Positions 1 to 9,180 of a DNA stretch of 64,000 bases are shown here, piece by piece; within the stretch, counting starts at the first letter, position 1, and each line of letters opens with the position of its first letter. Both the position numbers and the translations under genes were made by a program. The notes below the pieces were generated by a model. That model was not told the origin of the DNA. It worked only from the letters and a program-made list of their open reading frames with translations, and searched no databases. Source of the DNA: Echria macrotheca. Lineage: Eukaryota > Ascomycota > Sordariomycetes > Sordariales > Schizotheciaceae. Where the stretch lies: NCBI GenBank assembly GCA_030411725.1, contig MU839845.1, forward strand, positions 248,001 through 312,000. The letters run 5' to 3'.

Positions 1-885
1 ATGTCAGACAGGTCTCAAACTGCTTGATTGACTAGACTAAGGTCTATTTCGGAGCGAGGGGGAGCCTTCCTAATATAAGTACGTAGCCGACACCGTATCG
101 CCTGTCCTTCCAAGTACCGGTAGTACCTCGAGGCTCTGCACACCATTTCCCTTAACACGCCAAATAAGAGCCTAGTTCCCAAAGGCGCCTTGGACCATAA
201 GCTGCTTGATGATGCTGCAAGGTTCCTAGCGCCAAGAAGCCACATTGGGTCGGACAGACAAAGGCACATGCTACTCAGCTGCGAGCTAGAAAGGTACGAA
301 TCGGGGGATTGCGGCAACAGTGAGCAACTCCGTGGAGGGTAGAAGATCCAGAAAGAATGCTTCTCGTGACGATGTGGGGATCCTCCACGCACTCCAGTTG
401 TATAGAAGCACCGTTAAATACCTACATTGACACGTCGAGGTTATCTGTACCTCAGCAGAACACCCGCTCTAACACCACCCGATCTAGAATATGAACGTCA
501 CAACCCGTTCAACTCGTTATGTCATTTCGTTGAATATCATCATGCGAATGTTAAGGTTCTGTCATAGTTAGCCGACCGTCCGCATCCATTTACTCTGGCA
601 TGAGAATATCCTAGGACTGTGGGTACCTACCTATTCAGCCTTGCCTTCGGCCTGCCGTTTCCTTCGCAACAAATGATCCTTACAATAGCGGCTTCTCGGG
701 AATCTAGATATATCAGATTTATGGCCATGTTGGATTATAACAGTATACGGGCAATGCCTGACTCAACATTCGTACCTACAGGTAGGTAGTTGGTAGATAC
801 CTTACCCGACTCAAGCCTAACACGAGATTCCAAGACAGCAGCAGTACCGAAAAGAGCATCGTACAGCTTTATAAGATTACCCCCT
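1..885. other. Gene-poor left edge
   Basis: No reading frame with coding character is visible on either strand. The sequence is AT-richer than the coding parts of the window and contains scattered CTACCTA/TAGGTAG-like words. It ends at the first copy of the target-site duplication that flanks the interspersed element at 901-1031. Confidence 0.5.
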
Positions 886-1046
886 GAAGCTGTTAAATAT
901 TATTATTTGTCTTAAACCGTAGGAAGCCGAAGGCCTCCACCCCTAAGGGGTAGGCGGTCCCTCTTCTATGTAGGTAGTTATAGCACATGAGTGCCTTCTA
1001 TCTAACCTCGGTGCGCATACGCTCCGAGTACGAAGCTGTTAAATAT
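886..1046 (-). mobile_element. Short interspersed element, copy A, with 15-bp target-site duplication
   Basis: A 131-bp insert (901-1031) lies between two perfect copies of GAAGCTGTTAAATAT (886-900 and 1032-1046). The insert shares blocks in the same order with two other places in the window, 44116-44210 and about 47966-48092. These are ACCGTARGAAGYCGAAGGC, CCACCCC(T)…AGGGG and an AGCGG block, then GTAGTTATAGCAC or its variants, and in two copies a distal CTATCTAA…CGCATACGC block. Read on the minus strand, the unit ends in an A-rich tail (GACAAATAATA). A tail plus a target-site duplication of this length is typical of LINE-mobilised SINEs. No coding capacity exists, so any movement would need enzymes from elsewhere. 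The minus-strand assignment rests on the tail alone. Confidence 0.7.
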
Positions 1047-1873
1047 AAGGTCCTGTACTGCTTAATAGACTACCCCAAAACCCAACTGGGGAAGGAGAGC
1101 GGCCCTCCTAATATCCCTGGCGAACAGCCAGCCAGTACCCTGCCCTGCTTGTACCGTTACTGCCTTGGGTCTCTGCGCAAATGTTCCTCAAACAACTATA
1201 TATGAACATTTTAATGGCTCTGAAAATGTTGGGTTGATGAGTTAGGGATGAGAGAGAAATCGCGACCCCATCCGCCTCGAAGCTCTGTGCTCATCCTAGC
1301 TGCCGAGCTGTTCACCTCACTACGAGGAGTTTTGTGGCAGGTGCAGAGCAGTTGCAGAGAGTATGTTGAGTTAGTAGATGGCAAGTTATGAAAGTGAGAA
1401 GGAGGTAGATACAGGAGTTAGGTAGTGCGAATCCGTTTGCTTCAGGAGGGCTGTCCAGTAAGCAAGCCCCTTTAGGAGGGGAGTTCGAAAAGCATCCTAC
1501 CTAGTTGAACCCCATTCAAGCCGCTCGACTCTTGTTCCGTATTTTACGACTGTTCAAAGAAAAAAAACCTGGATATATGTAATCTCAGTCTGCCGCAACA
1601 CCATACCCAAACAGGAGCGCCATGCCTCCCCGACAACAACCTCCCCCTCGAGGGATGCATCCTCACCTGCAGCTTTCCCTTTGGTATTCCGTTGCCAATC
1701 CTCATTACTTCAACTCAAACCGGAAGAACAGATCCATAAACACCAAATCTATGTAAACAGCCCCTCAGTCTAACTTCCCTGTCGCCCAACCGTTCATTCT
1801 TCTGATTACATCAATCTTGACCCCGTGTGAGAAGTGCTTATATACTAGAATAAATGGCGTCTCTATCAGCAAA
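1047..1873. other. Intergenic, nothing recognised
   Basis: The open frames here are short and interrupted and lack codon bias. I see no gene before the tRNA at 1874. Confidence 0.5.
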
Positions 1874-1978
1874 GTCACTTTGGCGGAGTGGTTAACGCGC
1901 TGCCCTGCTATATCCTGAAAAGGGTAAGCAAGTTAGGCAGTTCCTTCGGGAGCGTAGGTTCGAATCCTACAGGTGACG
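1874..1978 (+). tRNA. tRNA-Ser (anticodon GCU) with intron
   Basis: It folds as a class II (long variable arm) tRNA. The acceptor stem GTCACTT pairs with AGGTGAC (1971-1977), with discriminator G at 1978. The D-arm is followed by anticodon stem CTGCC/GGCAG, whose loop begins CT-GCT-A, so the anticodon is GCU (Ser AGC/AGU codons). An insert of about 24 nt follows the base 3' of the anticodon, the standard place for nuclear tRNA introns. The variable arm is TTCCTTCGGGA. The T-arm is GTAGG-TTCGAAT-CCTAC and contains the B box. Confidence 0.93.
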
Positions 1979-3982
1979 TTTCTTTTTGCGTTTTGCTTAC
2001 TACCCATACCCGTTCCTCTCTTCCTTCGCTTGATCAAGCAAGGTTCAAACTCAGGTTCGGATGTTGTTTTTGGCTCCTCCATTCCGTATAAAAATGTTGT
2101 GTTTGTAGCAGATGTTCCTATCGGCTACTACACTATGACCAGTGGACGCATTCGAAGCTCGCCAACGCACCATAGCCCGCCAGAGCGTGCAATGTGAGCT
2201 ACGGCTGCGCCAGGGCGGCATAGATAACCTATATTTCAATTCCAAGGTGAACGCTGGCCTTCGAGTCCCAGGATTACTTTGGAAGGTAGCGCAAATCGTC
2301 TGGGCCTGTTTGCAAAGCCGCTGCATGTACGGGGAACTCCAGGTGTATAAGAGCCAGCCCATGACCAACCTCTCGTCTCTCATTTTCAGCTTGAACTCGC
2401 TACTATCGACTGCGGGTATATCGGGTTCAAATGTGATATATCGTAGCGGCAGTGCGTTCACGGCGAGTTCGCAGTACCCTCGAGGCGTTGTTGGGAGTTG
2501 GTAGCTTGTAGCTTAAACTTTTAGTTTACCATATCCGAGGTGGGAACGTACTAGATGTGGTTGTCTAAAACGCATCCATCCGCCAAAATGGCAAACCGAA
2601 AGTCCCAACTACAAGTTGGCAAGTCCCAGCAACGCCTCAAGAGGAGCTCCAACATCTGGATTGGTATGTCGAGTTGTCTTGGCGAATAACTATTCGTACC
2701 ACCGATACTTGACATATCATGGCGGAATTCCGCTTCCAACATCAGCCACCATCACACCGCGACTCAACAGCACTCACCACGGCGGCCGCTCGAGGGCGAG
2801 GCGACCGGATCCTGCTGCCACACGAAAGCCTCCTCGCGGAGGACGGACGGATTCAACCTTTTTGATCCTGTCAATGTTAATTTGATTACAGTTGATGTCT
2901 GGTTGTTACCCAGTCAGATCGGGGCTGTCCGTGATGCTAATACCTCAAGCCGATTACACCTCGATCAACACCGCCAAGTACATCTGAAGGCACGGAAGGT
3001 GCAACTCTGCGGATAGCACAGACCACACTCATGTATTTAGAGCGCCAGAGGATGGCCAGCCATTCTTCCTCCTTAATCCATCCATACCCACCTTTCTCCA
3101 CATCTCTTGCTTCATGACAATCACCAATACCCCCCGTCAATGCCGTCAGAAAACCGAGAGGCGAACAAGGAAAATAAACCACCGGGCGGTCGCAAAACTA
3201 CCCGCCGACTATCCACCACTCCCATTGTCGTTCATTCATTACTCTCGTGTACGGAAAAAACGGCATGGGAGAGGTTCAGGTAGTTAGGTATGAGTTTCAT
3301 GCCATCCATACATGGCACACAAATCGCAGCCGAGCGGCTCAGCGGCCCAGATCTCAGATCTTGCTTGGATACATATGTATGTACCCCAGACACACTGACA
3401 CCACACACCATACCCGACACCACCGGGCTATTCTTTCCCCCATGCTTCGGGGCTCCTCAGCATAAAATTCCCTATTCGCCTCTTGAAACCCTGAGGGTAT
3501 CATCTTGGCAAAGAGCCGCCAAGAGTTGCCTCTACCCGGTTTTATTCGCCTTGCCCTTCCTTCATGCCAAGCAAGCCTGCCAACCTCACCTCACCTCACC
3601 AGCAAGTCACTCCAATTCTCACATTCGTTGCATGTCCAAACATTCCTTTGGAGGTGGTGGTCGGTTTTGTTATTTATATTTTTTTGTCTCTACCTACCTT
3701 CCGCCCAAGTATTACCCTATGTACAAAAAAAAAAATCCCTTTCCCATTTCCCAACTAGTCCAGGCATACATCTGTTGTCTTTCCAAACACACTGCTTCGG
3801 TCATGAGGTACTGCAAAAAGTACACATGCGCTGCGCGCGAGGGAGGTTTTTCTTTTGCCACACAAAAACACGCAATGACAAAAAAGTAAAAAAAGCCCAA
3901 ATCAGAGAAAAAAGAGTCTTGTGCACCCGTTTGTTATGTTCCTACTTGATCGGAGGCGTCGGGGAAAAGAAAAAGAAGGCGC
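1979..3982. other. Intergenic between tRNA-Ser and the repeat-precursor gene
   Basis: Several short frames overlap here on both strands, but none has a recognisable domain, good splice structure or codon bias. The part nearest 3983 would include the 3' untranslated region of the repeat precursor. No other cluster-type gene, such as a methyltransferase, tyrosinase or transporter, is visible on this side. Confidence 0.5.
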
Positions 3983-4853
3983 TTAGCCCCGGACCTTCTT
4001 GCCCTTGTGGTGCCGGGCGACCAGCTCGGGAGCATCGACCTCATCCTCATCGGCCTCACGCTTGCCGCGGGTCTTCTTTCCCTTGTGGTGGCGCGCAACA
4101 AGCTCGGGGGCGTCAACCTCGTCGTGGTCCTCCTCACGCTTGCCACGGGTCTTCTTGCCCTTGTGGTGACGAGCAACGAGTTCGGGAGCGTCGACCTCGT
4201 CATCCTCCTCACGCTTGCCGCGGGTCTTCTTTCCCTTGTGGTGACGGGCAACGAGCTCGGGCGCATCGACCTCGTCGTCATCAACCTCGCGCTTGCCACG
4301 GGTCTTCTTTCCCTTGTGATGGCGGGCGACCAGCTCGGGGGCGTCAACCTCGTCCTCGTCGTCGACCTCACGCTTGCCACGGGTCTTCTTGCCCTTGTGA
4401 TGACGGGCCACAAGCTCGGGAGCATCGACCTCGTCGTCTTCCTCACGCTTGCCACGGGTCTTCTTTCCCTTGTGGTGGCGGGCAACGAGCTCAGGGGCAT
4501 CGACCTCGTCGTCCTCCTCACGCTTGCCGCGGGTCTTCTTGCCCTTGTGGTGACGAGCGACCAGCTCAGGGGCATCGACTTCGTCGTCCTCCTCGCGCTT
4601 GCCGCGCGTCTTCTTGCCCTTATGGTGGCGGGCTACGAGTTCCGGAGCGTCGACCTCATCATCCTCCTCGCGCTTGCCACGGGTCTTCTTGCCCTTGTGG
4701 TGGCGGGCGACAAGCTCGGCGTCGGCCTCCTCCTCACGCTTGCCGCGCGTCTTCTTGCCCTTGTGATGCCTGGCAACAAGCTCGGCGGCGTCGGCCTCCT
4801 CCTCGCGCTTGCCGCGCGTCTTCTTGCCCTTGTGATGCCTGGCCTCGATGTCA
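3983..4853 (-). repeat. ~75-bp coding minisatellite in the precursor gene
   Basis: The 12 protein repeats are encoded by tandem units of 66-81 bp, most of them 75 bp. Units 4-7 and unit 10 translate identically, while units at both ends and units 8, 9, 11 and 12 differ only in the acidic spacer by codon gains, losses or substitutions. The block encoding ARHHKGKKTRGKR is almost invariant. This pattern suggests slippage or unequal exchange together with purifying selection on the basic block. Confidence 0.88.
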
Positions 4854-5054
4854 TGGACACCATCGACCACCGCCGGGGCGGCAGCGGCAGGGAGAGCAAG
4901 AGCGAGAGCCGAGCCCTGTTACTGTTAGACTTGTAGATGTGGATACGGAAGAGTGTGTACTCACCACCTTGATCAAAGTCGAAGCCTGGAAGGCGACGGC
5001 CGAGGAGGCGAACAGCGTTCCGATGAGGAACTGGGCAAAAGTAGGGGCGTGCAT
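3983..5054 (-). CDS. Secreted Kex2-type repeat precursor (12 repeats), putative ribosomal-peptide precursor
   Basis: I read two exons, 5054-4965 and 4915-3983, around a 49-nt intron (GTGAGT…CTAAC…ACAG); the frame is continuous and gives about 340 aa. The N-terminus (MHAPTFAQFLIGTLFASSAVA) is a clear signal peptide, and a second Ala/Leu-rich stretch (ALALALPAAAAPAVV) follows. The rest is 12 tandem units of 22-27 aa. Each ends in ARHHKGKKTRGKR, and 11 of the 12 have ELV before that block. A variable acidic spacer (EEDDEVDAP and variants) lies between blocks. The last unit ends KKVRG without the Lys-Arg. Signal peptide plus repeats bounded by KR is the definition of fungal Kex2-processed repeat proteins, a class that includes the precursors of ustiloxin-type cyclic peptides. 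The divergent neighbour at 7075 is a UstYa-family gene, which supports that reading. Unlike known dikaritin cores, these repeats contain no Tyr, Phe, Trp, Cys or Met. Alternatives are a linear secreted peptide family or a structural polyampholyte. It lacks the Trp/Cys residues of alpha-pheromone repeats. A TATAAAAG lies about 10 nt upstream of the start, but the real promoter is unknown. Confidence 0.82.
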
Positions 5055-7074
5055 TTTGACTCTTTTATAAAGGGGCTGGCTGGCCGGCAGCAAATATCAA
5101 ACAGGTATACAAGAGAATGGAAGGGTGTAAGGAAAGGCACCAGGCTGACCGGACTAACAGGTTGGGAAAGAAGGAAGGGCGGATGGGGAAAACATTCGAG
5201 AATCAGACGATGTGAGAAGGTTTGAGGGCTTTATAGAACTTGGCCATTCCCGACAGCCCATGCATCGAGGATCTACGGGGGGCGAGCCGCGTCGGCGCCA
5301 TTGTCCAGACGATGAGACGAGGTGTGCTGAGCCGTAGCGGGACCGGTTCTCTCAGAGTTCGAGGCTGGCTTGCGGTGTAGCGTGTCTCAAGATGCTGGCT
5401 CACGGTCAGACCAATGGGTCTCCTCCCCGTCGAGGTATCCCTGCGGCGGGCAGTTTGGCTAGGTTGTGACCATCCCCTAGCGGAGCGCTTCGCTCTCGAC
5501 GGCAGGCTGCGGACGGCGGGTCAGTAGCGGTGCAAGGTTTCCATGTAAGATCTGCGTAACGTATGCCAAGACATGCCAGCAGGGGGGTTTGAGGAAAAGT
5601 CGGGCTTCCCCAGATCGCCAGCAAATGCGGCTCCACGGCTGAAGTTGCCCGCGTCTCGGAATGCCAAGCACGATCCCCAATGAGATCTCCGGGTGTCTTT
5701 GCGAGGCCTACCACCCAAATCCTCGCTGTTCATCATTCTTGGCCCCCTTCTTTTCGCTGTTTGAGGCATAAAGATTCAAGCAACATCACGACAAATCCGT
5801 CGATCACTTGTCCCTCGCCCTTTTTCTCGCCTGGCCAAGAGTCCCAAAAAAGACTGCAGGTCTCGGGCTATCCTTTTCGCTGCGTCTCGCCGGGCCAGCT
5901 GTGGGCGGTGCTTGGCAGCAGTCGAAACATTGAAACAGGCACAAAAAGCAAACCAATTGATCTGTGTGGGCGGTAGTTAGTCACTGCAGCACCGCACGGT
6001 GAGAGGCGCAAGTGACGTTCGCTTCTCTCGCTGTTAGGGGTTGTTCACTACAAGGCCCCTATCTTATCTGCGACGTCGCCCTAGGCCCATTTGGGGTGCT
6101 GAAACATCTCGCGGCACTTCGCTTGGCATGCAGCTGCCTGAGCCCTGACGGCTGGCAGGGGTTGGGGCTGTTTCATCGCGCAACTGCTTGGTTCCAGCTG
6201 CTCGTGTCTTTTTTCTCCCCAGTGCCGCTTTGCCGACACGCCGTGTCGAGCAACACCAGGTTCGCCGTGGGTTGGCGCCAAGTCTCAAACACCATCCCCC
6301 CGGGCGCTGTCTAGGCGGCGGTTATGTGTAACTCTGTAGAGTACAACCCTGGACATGCTAGAAAAGTCGATGGAAACACACACAGGGCACTCGAACCCTT
6401 GCTGTCGCCAAAAGCCACAGCGGGTCCTGCCGACACCTTGAGCAGGCGTCTCAAACAGCCCACCAGCAACACGCCCACATACGTCGACAAGCTGCCCGAT
6501 TTAGCCTCTCGCGCCGCTCGCTCTGTACCTTTTCTCCCCCTGATGATCCCCTACCGAGCGGACTTGTTGTATCATGGACCGCCTGGTTTCGCACCAGCGA
6601 GTCTCGTCAGGGAAGGGGCGGCACATTTTCCACTTTTGGCCCCAACCGGCGGTCCCGCGTAGACCTGCCTCTTTTTTTTCTTGTCGCTGTCAGTTTCTCT
6701 TGGCGGATTTTCCACAGTTCGCTGCTGCTTGTCGGGCGATCGAAGCTTGGCCAGTTGATCTGATGTCCGCTGAGGCGCTGGGAGCCAGGGACACTGTGAA
6801 GCTGTCCAGGCCCTCGGGGTCTCTGCCAAGCCCAGCCAACCCGACCACACACGACTGACTGCAACCCCCTTTTCTTGCCTCTCACGTCTCACATCCAACT
6901 TTCTTTCCTCTCTCTCTCTTTCTTGAGTCGAGCAAAAGTCTCCCTTTAGACTTTTCCATTCCTTTACTGCTTGCTTTACTTCCACACGCACCTGGTGTGC
7001 TTTTTATTCGATTTGGCTATTGCTGTTCCTGGTGAACTTTTATACTCTCTTAATTTGAGATCAGGTCATCAACT
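5055..7074. promoter_or_regulatory. 2-kb divergent intergenic region between the precursor and UstYa genes
   Basis: Both flanking genes are transcribed outward from this region, so it should hold both promoters. I see no convincing gene in it; the frames of up to 139 aa lack coding character. A long pyrimidine-rich stretch (about 6880-6965, including CTCTCTCTCTCTTTCTT) precedes the UstYa start and resembles the CT-rich leaders common upstream of filamentous-fungal start codons. The location of shared regulatory sites is inference. Confidence 0.5.
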
Positions 7075-8025
7075 ATGCCTCGATCAAAGTACCACCCCAT
7101 CCCCCGCGATGAGGAGCAGCACCAGCAGCAGCACCTCACCACGATCCGGGAAAAGAAGGCCGAGTGGCTACATCCCGACCTCGACAGCCTCCCGCGAGAA
7201 TCCGGACTGCAGAAACACTGGATATGGATCGCCCACGCTGTCCTCCTCTCTGCGTCGGTGACATTTTTTGCCCTCTCGCTGTGTATGAAGAGCACAGTGA
7301 ACGCTGCGGATCCCAGCATCATGTCACAAATAAGCACCTACTGTATGTTTTTTTTCCATCCTCCAAAATGAGTTTAGGTAACTAACACACGACAAAAGCG
7401 CCCCTCTTCCCGGCGGTCAAGTATGAGCTGCGCAAGTTCCACCTGGGGCCAATCCCCAAGGACTCGCCGTATATCGGCTACGGTCCGGCCGTCGACCGGG
7501 CGTGGGACTATATCGCCAACGACAGTACGACGTTTCCCTCCCAGAAACCATACCATATCCACTAACAATTTTTTTTTTGAAGTTGGCGACATAATGATCA
7601 CAGAAGCCGAGCGCGAAAAGCTAGGCCTCTCCCCGCAATCCCTCAAGATCCAGAACCCCCGGACCGGCGAATGGGGCTACCGCGCCGGCGTCGAGGTGTT
7701 CCACCAGCTGCACTGCCTGAACCTCCTCCGCCAGGCCGTCTACAGCGACTACTACGGCAACAAGTCGCTCGGCGGCGACGTGGGCGACGCCGACGGTCCG
7801 GAAGACCTCTTTGGGCACGTCGACCACTGCATCGAGGCGATCCGGCAGAACCTCATGTGCCACGGCGACGTGTCCGTGTTTACGTTCAAGACGTTCCCCG
7901 AGCTGGCGGACGAGGGGATCGAGGGCGAGTGGCCCGACTTTGAGATTAATCACATGTGTCGCGACTTTGAGTCGCTGAGGCGGTGGAATAATGATCATGT
8001 CGCTGCTTGGGATCATAACGTTTGA
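7075..8025 (+). CDS. UstYa-family (DUF3328) oxidase-like protein
   Basis: Three exons, 7075-7342, 7399-7524 and 7583-8025, join in frame to 278 aa. The introns start GTATGT and GTACGA and carry ACTAAC branch points. Residues about 1-48 are a hydrophilic cytosolic segment, 49-70 form a single membrane-spanning helix, and the rest is the lumenal domain. The family's two signature motifs are intact: HQLHC (residues 172-176) and HCIEAIRQNLMC (213-224). UstYa proteins catalyse oxidative cyclisation or related oxidation in ribosomally made fungal peptides such as ustiloxins, phomopsins and victorin; the two His-Cys motifs are thought to bind metal. The family also occurs in nonribosomal and orphan contexts, so the substrate is not proven. 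The divergent neighbour at 3983-5054 is a KR-repeat precursor, which makes that the obvious candidate substrate. No second UstYa copy, methyltransferase, peptidase or transporter is seen nearby. Confidence 0.9.
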
Positions 8026-9180
8026 GACTAGATCAAGGAGGGGGGAGGGATGTGTATATAGGGTTTTTATGAGATTATGAAGTCGTGTATATATAAATAC
8101 AGATTATTGACTAGTTCTAGAGATCATTGACATGAACATGGGCGTTGGTGTTGGTGTTTTTTTCTTCTCACTAACCAGTCAAGCTCCTTTCTGTCGTATG
8201 GCGGTATTTCACTTTTCATAAATACACCCAAGATCTCTCAAGTTACCTCTCTTCACTTCACAATGGAATATCTCAAGCCGTACTGCCTGCCGTACCCCAT
8301 AGGGTTTTTATACCAAATACTTCCTCTCTGGGCACAGCAGCGGTTTGCCACTTATCTTTCGTAAATACACCCTAGATCTTCTCAAACCGTATTGCCGGAC
8401 TCTATATAGATTTTTCCATTCAGTGCAGCCAGGAGACAGAGAGAGAGGGAGAGAAAAAAAAAAGAGAGAGAAAATCGTCCACCATACCACCATACCACCA
8501 AACCTTTCCCGATCAAAAAGATATCAAACCACCCGAACCAAAAAAAATAAAAATCCCGTGTAAACCAACACCCATTCCCATTCGCGCACCACATATCCAT
8601 AGAAGTACATACCGTACAAAACGGCATCCAAAACTCTACGGCGGGCAGGGCAGGGCACATTTCTCAAATCCCACAGTCCTGCAAACAACACGGGAATAAC
8701 TACTGAATACCTTAGCCAAAGAAAACGCCCAAACCCAAACCCAAACATAACCTCCAAACGAACGCGAGGCCCCCCGCCCCAGAAAAAAGATGAGACGCTT
8801 CAAGTACAGGCAGGATTGATCTCCCTCTCCCATGACCCTCCCCCCCCTCTTCCCTCCTCTCTTCCTCCAACGACCCACGACCCACCACTGCCCTGCCCTC
8901 AACCCGCCATGTCTAGACCTAGGTAACTGCTAACTACCTTATTAATTTTCCCTCCAATCGTTTAAACATTCAAATATCCCATACCCATAACCTGTAAACC
9001 GTAGCATGTTATGACAAGTGAGTGCACCGTAAAGTGTCTTACACCATTCGAAAATCATGAAATTGATAACCTCTTCTTTTTGATCCCGATATCTCTACCT
9101 AGTCTACTCCATAACCACTGCTAGAAACACTGCGATGCACACACTGCCTGCTTCAGTCAACAAACTCAATACAGAGATCA
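8026..9180. other. Convergent intergenic region downstream of UstYa and nop4
   Basis: No gene is seen. It holds an imperfect duplication near 8200-8410 (listed separately) and purine/poly-A tracts around 8440-8470. Confidence 0.5.
8200..8412. repeat. Imperfect local duplication (~140 bp apart)
   Basis: Two stretches share the same order of words: CTTTTCATAAATACACCCAA / CTTTCGTAAATACACCCTA, then AGATCT…CTCAA, then a CCGTAYTGCC motif and a T-rich AGGGTTTTTATA / ATAGATTTTTCC end. The first copy begins near 8200 and the second near 8340. They are diverged and have no coding potential. It looks like an old local duplication in intergenic DNA. Confidence 0.5.

Noticed and set aside
2142..2504. 120-aa plus-strand frame after the tRNA-Ser, with an overlapping 136-aa minus frame
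   Set aside because: Both strands are open over the same interval, and neither shows a domain, codon bias or splice sites.
4007..4936. 309-aa hydrophobic repeat frame resembling a multi-span membrane protein
   Set aside because: It is an antisense by-product: the 25-residue period equals the precursor repeat unit, and the frame lacks its own start context or family resemblance.
3983..5054. Precursor as an alpha-type mating pheromone gene
   Set aside because: Pheromone precursors of Sordariales carry short repeats with Trp and paired Cys. These repeats have neither.
3505..5070. 521-aa plus-strand frame rich in Pro, Arg, His and Cys
   Set aside because: It is the antisense of the KR-repeat precursor, with no splice logic or signal peptide. 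The minus strand has a signal peptide, an intron and a functional repeat, so this frame is a shadow of a stop-free minisatellite.
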